From positions 1 through 64,000 of the forward strand of contig LVLI01000146.1 of the NCBI GenBank assembly GCA_001687465.1: 64,000 nucleotides of DNA, written 5' to 3'. The notes beneath the pieces were generated by a model. The model was not told the DNA's origin and ran no database searches. It worked only from the letters and a program-made list of their open reading frames with translations. Both the position numbers and the translations under genes were made by a program. Below, piece after piece: positions 10,434-19,538 of the stretch. The DNA is from Halocafeteria seosinensis. Taxonomy: Eukaryota > Sar > Bigyra > Bicosoecida. Numbering within the stretch: position 1 is the first letter of the stretch; every line of letters starts with the position of its first letter.

Positions 10434-12712
10434 ATGCTATGGAAGCCCTACGCGAACAAGTACCACCGGTGAACAGTGAACGATGTCTTGGTGATCAGAA
10501 CGTGCAGACATCATGTTGGGAAGTTGGCTGCTGCACTAACCGTGATATGTGTGATATTTATCTGCGTTTGGAGAAGACCCTCTACAACTTATTATCCGGC
10601 TGTGAGTCTTCATCGGGCGAAGAGTAAAGACAACTCGACCAATGGTGTCCAGGTCAGTAGGACTCAAGATCCTTCGTCAGATCCTCCAGGTATCAGGAGA
10701 GAGCGGGCAACACGTGGTTATGCAATTCCTCGTGGGTTTTGGAAATGCCGTTTAAGGATACGATTCTGAGAAACCATTATACACCTTTTTGCATTATACA
10801 ATCTGGACTTCATGGCTCTCACCGTGTAGAAGTGCGATCCCGCAAGGGGCTTGTCCTAGAAGCCGTCGCTATTCCCTTTTACAAAAGTAAGGGTTGTGGA
10901 CTCTTATCTGCAAATTTTAAGAAAGAATCGCAATCCACTATGTGCTTCACTGGCTGTGATAAAAATGGTAAGAAAATGAAAATGGTGGAGCCCAAGTGTA
11001 CTAAACAGAAACGCTTCGCAACGCCAGTGGCGTGTTTGCGCGGAGGTTTCAACTCCATAAACAGGATACAGGGCGTTATTGTACTACCGAGGGAGACTGC
11101 TGCGATAATATCCAACGCAGATTTAAAGTTGAATCAACGAGGAAACGTTCTTTTTACTACGAGCTCTTTACTATTAGGACACAATCAGGAACAGAACAGC
11201 AGCACCCAGCCTTTACTAACGTTTAGGCGATGCTTCTCACATGGAGGGAAAGCATGGTTTGCGTTCGGTTCTGGGTCGAACGCGTCATCGCTGATCAAGT
11301 TCGAGAAAAGCAACGTTGCACTTAACTCTTCCATCTTCATTGGAAGTGGATACAGCGGAGCCATTCTCGAAACGACTTCTTCCCTACTCCAAATCTCTAT
11401 GAGTGAATTCTCCTCGACAGGGGGTATGTCTCATATGAAACTTATAAACAGTTACGCTGTCATCTATCGGACGCATTCAATTTGTAGCTGTAGTGCTTCG
11501 AGGATGAAAATGGCCCTGAGCAACTTTGAGTTCGTCGGACAACTAATGCAGTCACTTCCACCTACTATTTGGATGAGTACCATTGTTAATCGGTGCCAAT
11601 CAGCAATTGTCTCGCTCAGATCGTTGAACCGCGTTCATTTACGAGAGAGTATTGTTGAAAAGACGGAGATTCTGCCCCAAGATAACAAATTAATGCTGTT
11701 TGACGTTCTTGGTATGGCTCCGGAGATCGCAGCGGCTCTTCAGAGGGTCAAAGAGGAAAAACAAGAGAAGCACCAAGTTGATAATACTACTGATATCTTG
11801 CATTTCTATTCTCATTCTCGGTTCTACCCGCACGATCGCACCGTAATTTCAATCAAAGCCTTAGTGGAAACGTACTGCGGGTTCCCTATCATAAGCAAAG
11901 GCAGTTTAGGCTGGCTGGGACGATTTGCATGTAATACCGACAGGAGTATGGCCAAAGTCCTCGAATTTGATGACTGCCCCGTTCCTCCTGAAAACTCTCA
12001 ATTTGAACATGGGACCCAGCACGAAGCATACAAAACAACTGTTGATGGTTTGAACGTAGTGATTCGGTACCCGCGAAGGGGCAATCCACCACCACGGGCA
12101 TACATTGAAACATTCGTGCACCCATCTATTGGATTCTTGATGGATACATGTAGAAGACCGGACGGTAAAACGGGTGAAGTGTATCCAGCTGCTTTCGGTA
12201 CTAAGCCGAAGGATGCTAAGCGTGACCTTAGTTTGGATTCAACTTTTAACATAGCAATGGACATGATTGAAGCATTTGCTTTCCTCCATTATGGCAACCC
12301 TTTCGGCTCTGCACCCCATGGTGACTTTGCAGTTGGACCTTTCCAAGGGGCTGACTTGCCGCCTCGAATAAAGAACGTCGTTGTTTCCTATCCACTGAAC
12401 GGCGCAAAACTCTTTGATTTTGATACTGCAGAACTGAAGTACCAAACCTGGAGATTTCTACCTATGATGAGGCAAGACCTCAGCGGCGTTGGTTTCGTGC
12501 TTTGGAATCTCTGTGGTGTGCATGTTGGACGAAAACAAATGCAACCCGATGTCAACAGTCAGCTCGTGACTCGTTGTTCTCCTTCTCTTCAAGGACTGTG
12601 TGCCGCTGCTCACATTGCTTTGTCCATGGAGCGCCCCAGTGATCTTACTACGGAGAAGTTGTATATGATGGTTCAAGATGCTGTTCCACGAAAGCTTAAA
12701 GATGAAGTTTGA
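10434..12712 (+). CDS. Type II membrane kinase-like protein, paralogue 1 (N-terminus uncertain)
   Basis: First of three tandem paralogues. The body, from about 10697 to 12712, is open and conserved with copies 2 and 3: MPFK...NHYTPFC, PFYKSKGCGLL, a beta-helix-like centre and a kinase-like C-terminus. That C-terminus has HGDF near 12317, then IKNVVV, then LFDFD. The N-terminus must be spliced or is broken. A model with exons 10434-10459, 10508-10601 and 10697-12712 gives 711 aa with a membrane anchor (KLAAALTVICVIFICVW). Without introns there is an in-frame TGA at 10470 and a frame change near 10690. The second proposed intron covers sequence that aligns with coding sequence of copy 2, so it may be a frameshift or a newly made intron. 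Function unknown; kinase-like fold is inferred from motif order. Confidence 0.65.
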
Positions 12713-12934
12713 GTTCTGTTGTCGCAAAGGTCGTCAGTCGCTACGCGGCAGCGATCGCTCTAAAGACGGTTGGCTTTCCCATTTTAGCCACCTCAATAGA
12801 ACGTACAATTTATCGCATCCCAAGTTCTCACTGTATTGTTACGAGGTATAGCCGGTACCTGACTCAGGACATCCGAACTTGTGCGCCCGCGACATGAAGG
12901 CCTGTTCATTCGATTTCCCAGAATTGGTTTGCTA

Positions 12935-12976
12935 GTGCATATAATAGAATTGATATTTTGTTGGTGCATATAATAG
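12935..12976 (+). repeat. 13-bp direct repeat abutting the start codon of paralogue 2
   Basis: GTGCATATAATAG occurs at 12935-12947 and again at 12964-12976, directly followed by the ATG at 12977. The A/T-rich core looks TATA-like. It could be a core promoter element, a leader motif or a chance duplication. Confidence 0.6.
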
Positions 12977-15313
12977 ATGTCTAAATGTAAACACGGAAAG
13001 ATAAATAGGTTAAGAGTACCAGTAATTGGAGACTGGGTCTCAATGTGCTCGCACACACACACTTCGCATGTTGGATTGCTGGCAGCAGGTGCATTGACCG
13101 CGCTATGTTTGGAGCTCCTTTGCTTGTGGAATGCGACGCCCTCATACACGGATGTGAACCTGAATAGAAGCAATAAAAATGACAATTTGACGAGCGGCGC
13201 TGGTCAACATGGTCCGGAAACCCTACCGGTAACGAAACCATCGTCTCCCTCCTCCGACACACGGCCTCCTCTATCCGGATCCATTCCGGTTGATGCGGGA
13301 CAGGACCGTGTATGCAAGTCTCCTTGGAATCTGCAAATGCCTTTCAAGAACACTGTCTTGAAAAATCATTATACGCCTTTTTGCATTGCCCAACGCGGGC
13401 TTCACGGCGGTCGCAACGTGGAATTGCGGTCCCGAGAAGGGCAAATTTTGGAAACCATCACGGTTCCATTTTACAAAAGCCAAGGTTGTGGCCTATTAGC
13501 AGGAAATACCGAAACTCAATCAGAGATAACCATGCACTTTGCTGGATGTGACAAAAATGCCAAAGAACTGGAGTTGGTGGAACCGCAGTGCAATACGAGG
13601 TTTGGGGAGTCGTCAGTACCAGTGAAATGTTTACGGGATGGCCAAAATCCAGGAAAAGGACTCGGTGGTCTCATTGTGCTACCCAAAAACTCTGCAACCA
13701 TTTCAAATGCAGATATGAAGCTCGGTGGTGGTAGGAAGGTTCTCTTCACAGCTAGCTCCCTACACTCGAACTACCGGCAATTACGCCGCAGGGGTGCGCC
13801 TCTCTCTCCTTTGTTGACGCTCCGGAAATCCTTCTTTCACGGTAGCAATGTCTGGTTTGCATTCGGACCTGCACCTCGTGCATCGTCGCTGATCAAGTTC
13901 GTGGAAAGCAACGTGGCGCTGAGCTCATCTGTCTTCATTGGTAGGGGAAGCAGCAGAGCCATTGTCGCGGCTGCTTCTTCGAGATTCCAAATCACTATGA
14001 GTGAGTTCTCTTCGACAGGGGGAATTTGGCATATGAAACTACACAGTAGCTATGCTGTCGTTTATCGGACACACTCTATTTCCAGTTGTAGTGGTTCGGA
14101 AACAACAACGGCCCTGAGCAACTACGAGTTTGTGGGACAATTTATGCAATCACTCCCGCCAACTATTTGGATGAGTACTATCGTTAATTGGTGCCAGTCA
14201 GGCATCGTCTCGATAAAATCATTAAATCGGATCCATTTGCGCGAGAGTATTGTTGAAATGAGTGAGCTCGTGGTTCGAGACAAGAAGCTAGTGCTGTTCG
14301 ACGTTTTCGCTATGACTCCGGCGACCACACAAGTCCTTCAGAAGGATACGCCTAAAAAACGGGGAAAGCGGCTAGGTGATGATAATACTACCGGTGTCTT
14401 GCATTTCTCTTCTCACTCTCGATTTCAACCACATGTTCACTCTCTAGTTCCAGCGACCGAATTCGCAGCATCCCACTGTAGGTCCACTAACACAAGCCAC
14501 GGGGCTATTGGTTGGATGGAGAGGCAAACGTGTGAGGTTGATAAAAGGAGCGTGGCTCGAGTTTTGAAGTTTGAGGAGTGCCCTATCCCTGAAAACGCGA
14601 AGGTTGCGCGAGGAAGCCAACATCAGGCCTATATAACGACGGTTGACGGTTTCACCGTCGTGATTCGATACCCGCGAAGAGGCAAGCCCCCAATCCCGAA
14701 ATTGGCTGACACATTGATTCACCCGTCAATGGGATTTCGTATCGGTACATGCACTAGACCAGGAGGCGGGACGGCTGAAGTATATCCAGCTGTATCGGGC
14801 AGCAAGCCTAAGAACCCCAAACGCGACCTTAGCTTAGATGCAACTTTTAACATCGCCTTGGATGTCATCGAAGCATTTGCCTTTCTGAATTATGGTAACC
14901 CTTTCGGCTCTACTGGCCACGGTGATTTTGCAGTAGGCTATTTCCAGTCTTCGAAAATCGAGCCTCGGATAAAGAACATAGTAGTTGACCACAAAACGAA
15001 TATTGCAAGGCTTTTTGACTTCGATGGAGTTAGAGTGGTCTATCAACGCTGGACATTTCGGTCTGGAATGAGGCAAGACCTTCGCGGAGTTGGATTTGTT
15101 TTATGGAATCTGTGCGGAATGCACCTTACTAAGACCCGTGTAGAGCCTCGTGCAAATAGTCAGCTAGTGAATCGCTGCTCACAGACATTGCGAGGGCTCT
15201 GCACCGCCGCCAACTTCTGTATTGATGGGGGAAAACATAAAACTTTGACAACCGAGCAGCTGTATATGATGGTTCAGGAAGGAATTCCACAAGAACTTTT
15301 CAAGTCGCGGTGA
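12977..15313 (+). CDS. Type II membrane kinase-like protein, paralogue 2
   Basis: An uninterrupted 778-codon frame. A short cytosolic N-terminus precedes one hydrophobic segment (HVGLLAAGALTALCLELLCLW, about residues 36-55). A polar Ser/Pro/Asn stalk follows, then a cysteine-containing NHYTPFC...PFYKSQGCGLL domain (~115-190). The ~270-490 region has many short I/V/S/N alternations (for example WMSTIVNWCQSGIVSIKSL), typical of a right-handed beta-helix. The C-terminal ~230 residues resemble a divergent protein kinase. VVIRYPRRG stands where the beta-3 lysine would be (Arg564 in its place). HGDF (D650), KN (N667) and DFD (D681) match the catalytic Asp, the Asn and the metal-binding Asp, and GVGFVLWNL matches helix F. 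The likely site is the Golgi/ER lumen or cell surface. I do not recognise the family; the kinase link is inference. Confidence 0.8.
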   Translation: MSKCKHGKINRLRVPVIGDWVSMCSHTHTSHVGLLAAGALTALCLELLCLWNATPSYTDVNLNRSNKNDNLTSGAGQHGPETLPVTKPSSPSSDTRPPLSGSIPVDAGQDRVCKSPWNLQMPFKNTVLKNHYTPFCIAQRGLHGGRNVELRSREGQILETITVPFYKSQGCGLLAGNTETQSEITMHFAGCDKNAKELELVEPQCNTRFGESSVPVKCLRDGQNPGKGLGGLIVLPKNSATISNADMKLGGGRKVLFTASSLHSNYRQLRRRGAPLSPLLTLRKSFFHGSNVWFAFGPAPRASSLIKFVESNVALSSSVFIGRGSSRAIVAAASSRFQITMSEFSSTGGIWHMKLHSSYAVVYRTHSISSCSGSETTTALSNYEFVGQFMQSLPPTIWMSTIVNWCQSGIVSIKSLNRIHLRESIVEMSELVVRDKKLVLFDVFAMTPATTQVLQKDTPKKRGKRLGDDNTTGVLHFSSHSRFQPHVHSLVPATEFAASHCRSTNTSHGAIGWMERQTCEVDKRSVARVLKFEECPIPENAKVARGSQHQAYITTVDGFTVVIRYPRRGKPPIPKLADTLIHPSMGFRIGTCTRPGGGTAEVYPAVSGSKPKNPKRDLSLDATFNIALDVIEAFAFLNYGNPFGSTGHGDFAVGYFQSSKIEPRIKNIVVDHKTNIARLFDFDGVRVVYQRWTFRSGMRQDLRGVGFVLWNLCGMHLTKTRVEPRANSQLVNRCSQTLRGLCTAANFCIDGGKHKTLTTEQLYMMVQEGIPQELFKSR

Positions 15314-15784
15314 ATTATGCGCCGTCGTCGTCGATGCATGAAGTGTCAGTTTCCATTGGGTATATCAAGTCTCAAGTGGATATGAATGGATCCATCAGGA
15401 AACTGTGGAACGCGATGTGATACGAGGTACACCAGGTACTTTTACCCTATCATGGTAGGCTCTGTAGGCTGCTGGAATATGGTAGGAATCGCAACAGGGC
15501 TCGTTACTGACATACAGACGACTAAATAACACTACATACGCTTCCGTCGCACAGTATCGCAAAATATAACAAATTACCTGTTTCAAGATACCTCCAGGTT
15601 GTTGCCGTTGGAAGTGACCTCGGTGAGGTGGCCGCAGTGAATTGGTTTGACAACCCATGCGGATGGGGTGACAGGTTACGACCTCTTGCTCTAGCTCGGT
15701 GTAAAATGACAGCATAGAGTTTTGTTGATAGTTGACACTTGTGGTGTCCAATGGCGTGGTGTTTACCGTGGAAACAGAAACAAA
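15314..15784. other. Intergenic spacer between paralogues 2 and 3
   Basis: About 470 bp with no gene or clear repeat; the antisense open frame across it lacks recognisable content. It probably holds the paralogue 2 terminator and the paralogue 3 promoter. Confidence 0.5.
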
Positions 15785-18118
15785 ATGAAGAAAACCAAAA
15801 ACAGTTGGAAAATTGTATGCTTGTTCGTCGTGGCGGTCACAACTGTTCTCATCGTTCTGTACCTCACTGTAGAATCGTTGTCCCGCTATACAAATGACCG
15901 CACCCAAGGCCAGACCTTCATGTCCCAATATGAGGAACTTTGGGGTGGAAGGAAGACGAACGGGAGCTTAACGCGCCTGTTGGAGAAGGACAATTCCAAC
16001 CCCTCGCGGTCGCATTTCGGTACTTTCCTATCCAATTCTACACAGTTTGACTGTAAGACTCCATGGGAGCTGGAAAGCCCCTTAAACACCCCTTCGGCAA
16101 ATGTGCCTCAGTTTTGGATCCTGAAAAATCATTATACACCGCTCTGTGTGCGTCAACCGGGAACGCACGGGACTGGAGAGCTAGCCGTTTTTTCCCGGAG
16201 TGGAAGTCAACTGCTGGAAGTAGTCCCAGTGCCCTTTTACAAAGGGAAAGGGTGCGCGCTCGTCTCTGGGAACTATGAAAGTGAAGATGCCGGAGGGAAG
16301 CTTGTCGCCAAACTAAATGGATGTCAACCAGGAAGAAAGTCTTTGAAGCTACTGGATATAAGCTGCACGAATCGAGACAAATCTGGGAAGATTCCAGCCA
16401 ACACCATAGCGGCAACTTGTGTGCAAACTGGGAGACAGGATAATGTACAATTTAAACACAGGGTGGTTGTGTTGCCAATGGAAGGTGCTAGCGTCTCCAA
16501 GAAGATACTTAGAGTCGGTGGTACATCCCCCGTCCTATTTACACATAGGTCTGGCGCGGTGTATAATATCGGCGAGAATCCATCACCTAGTGGCAACGCA
16601 CTACTTTCTTTGAATAACCTGTTTCTGAAAGGGCAAAAGGTGTGGTTAGCATTTTGTTGGCATGGTGGTCGTAACCCCGATGGAGCTGTTTCACTGATAG
16701 ACGGTTCTGAAGCTAACATGGCGCTGGAGAGGGCGGTGCTGGTGGGAGAGGGGAGGAGTGGATGCATTATACGAACGAGGCGTTCGCGTCTTCAAATTCA
16801 AAAGAGCGAATTCTATGGCACTGGAGGTGTCGTTCAATTTGAGTTGCAGCGAAGTTATGCAGTGTTCTACAGAGTTCATTCTTTATCGAGTCATGGATCG
16901 GAGGTAACGGCAAGCCCTAACCTCGTTCTAGACGGCCAGCTTTCGCTAGTACTGCCGCCAATATTTTGGATGAGTAGTATTGTAAATTGGCAGGGAGCAG
17001 ATGCACTTGCTTTGAAAGCGGTGCAGCGTTTGAATATCCGGCAAAGTATACTGGAACAACAGAATCTTGTATCGGAGGAGTATCCGTCACTAATGATGAC
17101 AGAAGTGTTTCATTTCACCCCAAAATCTATGCTCGATGCTCAGTGTGACAATTGTTCCCTCGATAAGCAAAACGGGGCTTCCGTTAGATTCTTTTACTCG
17201 CATTCCAGGTTTAAACCTCTACTCTACAACGAATACTCAGTACGAGATTTCGTAAGAGAGTTTAATATCGCCCGTCGACTCTCACCAATGCTCAATTGGA
17301 TGACAAATTTATCGGCTACAGTGGACCGAATGACCCTCGCTTCGATTCTCGAATATACTAGATGTCCCCGTCCCGCGAACGATTCTGTGTATGGTCGGGG
17401 CACGCAAAACGAGGCATTTACAACGAAAGCGCAAGGGTTCGAGATTCTGGTTCGCTACGCCCGAAGGGGAAATTCCGCTTCGAAGATGCCCGCTGACGCC
17501 CATACTTTAATTCATCCCTCAATGGCCTTTCGTCTGGGTACATGTACTCTGCCTTCTGGGAAGACGGGTGAGCTATATTGGGCAGTTTCCGGAAGATCGA
17601 TCAAGCGCGCTAGAACCGACTTAGACCTTGATACCATTTTTAATGTCGCCTTTGATGCTCTGGAAACATTTGGATTTCTTCACTCAGGCAATCCGTATGG
17701 ATGGGCGGGTCATAATGACTTCGCAGTTGCGTATTTTCAGAACAGAAAGGGGCAGCCTCGAATAAAGAATTTGGTAGTGGATTTTGATTCAAAATCTGTG
17801 CATCTCTTTGATTTTGACAGTTCAACGATTCCGAAAAAGGGTCTTCCATTCACACAGCGCTCCATGCCAAAGAGTATGAGAACTGACTTAAAGGGCGTCG
17901 GCTATGTGCTGTGGCACCTAGCTGGTCGGCAACTCAGCAGAGAGCGGGTTTCTCCTGAAAACAATCGGCGGTTAGTTGAGTCGTGCTCTCTCACCTTGCG
18001 ATCGTTTTGCGAAGTAGCACACCAATGCTTGGATTCTAGCGGTGAAAGGCTTACTGCTGCAGCTCTTTATGAGAAACTGGTGAAGAGTGTTCCGCAAGAG
18101 CTTTCCGTCAGGAACTAG
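15785..18118 (+). CDS. Type II membrane kinase-like protein, paralogue 3
   Basis: 777 codons from the first ATG in frame (15785); the frame is open further upstream but has no ATG. It starts MKKTKNSWK followed by one strong transmembrane segment (IVCLFVVAVTTVLIVLYL), a classic signal-anchor. The rest aligns throughout with paralogues 1 and 2: NHYTPLC, PFYKGKGCALV, WMSSIVNW and the kinase-like tail. In the tail the catalytic loop reads HND (about D645) instead of HGD, followed by IKNLVV, LFDFD and GVGYVLWHLAG. The presumed beta-3 lysine is again Arg (ILVRYARRG). Conservation of D, N and D despite overall divergence argues that nucleotide or metal binding is under selection. Substrate unknown. 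Confidence 0.8.
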   Translation: MKKTKNSWKIVCLFVVAVTTVLIVLYLTVESLSRYTNDRTQGQTFMSQYEELWGGRKTNGSLTRLLEKDNSNPSRSHFGTFLSNSTQFDCKTPWELESPLNTPSANVPQFWILKNHYTPLCVRQPGTHGTGELAVFSRSGSQLLEVVPVPFYKGKGCALVSGNYESEDAGGKLVAKLNGCQPGRKSLKLLDISCTNRDKSGKIPANTIAATCVQTGRQDNVQFKHRVVVLPMEGASVSKKILRVGGTSPVLFTHRSGAVYNIGENPSPSGNALLSLNNLFLKGQKVWLAFCWHGGRNPDGAVSLIDGSEANMALERAVLVGEGRSGCIIRTRRSRLQIQKSEFYGTGGVVQFELQRSYAVFYRVHSLSSHGSEVTASPNLVLDGQLSLVLPPIFWMSSIVNWQGADALALKAVQRLNIRQSILEQQNLVSEEYPSLMMTEVFHFTPKSMLDAQCDNCSLDKQNGASVRFFYSHSRFKPLLYNEYSVRDFVREFNIARRLSPMLNWMTNLSATVDRMTLASILEYTRCPRPANDSVYGRGTQNEAFTTKAQGFEILVRYARRGNSASKMPADAHTLIHPSMAFRLGTCTLPSGKTGELYWAVSGRSIKRARTDLDLDTIFNVAFDALETFGFLHSGNPYGWAGHNDFAVAYFQNRKGQPRIKNLVVDFDSKSVHLFDFDSSTIPKKGLPFTQRSMPKSMRTDLKGVGYVLWHLAGRQLSRERVSPENNRRLVESCSLTLRSFCEVAHQCLDSSGERLTAAALYEKLVKSVPQELSVRN

Positions 18119-18269
18119 AAACGGATGGGGCTTGCAGAATCAAGGATTACAGAGTTGATAATGTTGACTATAATGTAATTATAGTGTACGATCTTTGTAC
18201 GAATACGCTCCTTATCTTTATGGTATTTTACCCGCCTACTCTGAATCGCAGAACACCGCTCTGTAGTCA

Positions 18270-18550
18270 CAGTGTGCCATTGCGTGGAAAGTTGAGGGAT
18301 CTGATAATTGAAATGGCTAGGGAAAGATGGACTACCGGGGCTCCTATGGAAATAAGATTTTGTGCATTCGAGTACGCGTCAGAATGCGGTAGCGATCACG
18401 TGTTTTCTGTCAATCCTGGGATTCGAGAAATGTGCGAAGGGATGAGGTAAGCAACTGGAGGTTGAAGAGGGGCAAGCGGATAACAGGGAGAAAGTTTAGC
18501 TCAGGAGAACCTGCGGGCGACTATTTAGATGAGGGGAGAAACAACCGGAT
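18270..18550 (+). pseudogene. Degenerate fragment of the lectin-like/cysteine-rich family
   Basis: Translation near 18310-18420 gives MEIRFCAFEYASECGSD, matching MKMRICALKYESECESG in the intact gene at 19539. It ends at a TAA near 18448. Downstream, in another frame, GAAAGTTTAGCTCAGGAGAA (about 18491-18510) is identical to sequence in the cysteine-rich part of that gene, followed by CTGCG. Part of the intervening cysteine repeats is deleted. It is therefore a broken relic of a fourth family member, lying between the kinase-like array and the adhesin-like array. Confidence 0.75.
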
Positions 18551-19538
18551 CCGTTTAACACAACCACAGGTATTACTTCTATTGACCACCTCAGAGGCTC
18601 GCTGCCGGCTTCGCCCGTATGCTTCAAATCGAACAGAGCGGATGATGGAACCATGGAGTGCGAAGCATTACTGAATGCTGTTCACCAGGGTACTCACAAC
18701 CCAGAAATCAACAGCCAGCTGTCTGACCATACTTTACTTGCCGGCTGCACAAAATGGTAAGAGAAGTGCTAGGCTTCGAAAAGGTTCTATGTACAAACCG
18801 TACTGTACCCTGTAGCTGGACTGTATTTGGCCACGTTGTGTACAGGTGCTAAAGCACGAATGTCCTGAATCATCCTTGAAAAATAGTCCTCATTCGAGAT
18901 ATCTTGGACTCCCGTATACGTAGTCTTTGCTTTACTACTTCTAATACACGTTCAACTCGCTACATTTGGCTTGTACTGACCACATTTTCGGAACGGTACG
19001 CTTCTCGTGAATCGCGATCGTTGATCCAGACAAGTCTGGGGCACCATCCAGTGCAATGCATCTGCCATTTCCGGATTGACGGTCCTTCAGAAGTGCCCAT
19101 ACAGTTATGGCACCATGTGAAACTACCACTAAAGCATCAATACAGAAGAATAAGCACCGGAAGACAACCGCTCTTCACTGTCTTTATCTTCAGTACAAGG
19201 TAAAAACTCAGTCCCACCTCTCCAGGTTGATGACTATTATACCGTTGTTCCAAGCTTATTTAATACAGAGAACAATTACTATCCTATTGCAAGTTGCAAT
19301 CGGTATCCATCTCGACGTGAGCAACAGCTCTAAGAACGCTTCACAATCGTTCGCGTTGAACGGTTGCCCAAGTTGCCGGTCCTGACGGTCGACCCCTCTC
19401 TATGATACTCTATCCTTGATGGTCGCAACGCTTCATACCCCATTGGAATCAAACATATCATGGTATACATTGTTATCCGTAGTGGTGTTGGTATGCTATA
19501 CGGTCTACAAACATGTAGTAAAGTAGTGGGATCATAAC
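18551..19538. other. Intergenic region upstream of adhesin-like copy A
   Basis: About 990 bp. Overlapping open frames of up to ~100 codons carry no recognised domain. The region may include further decayed sequence from the relic just upstream and the promoter of the gene at 19539. No RNA gene is seen. Confidence 0.45.
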
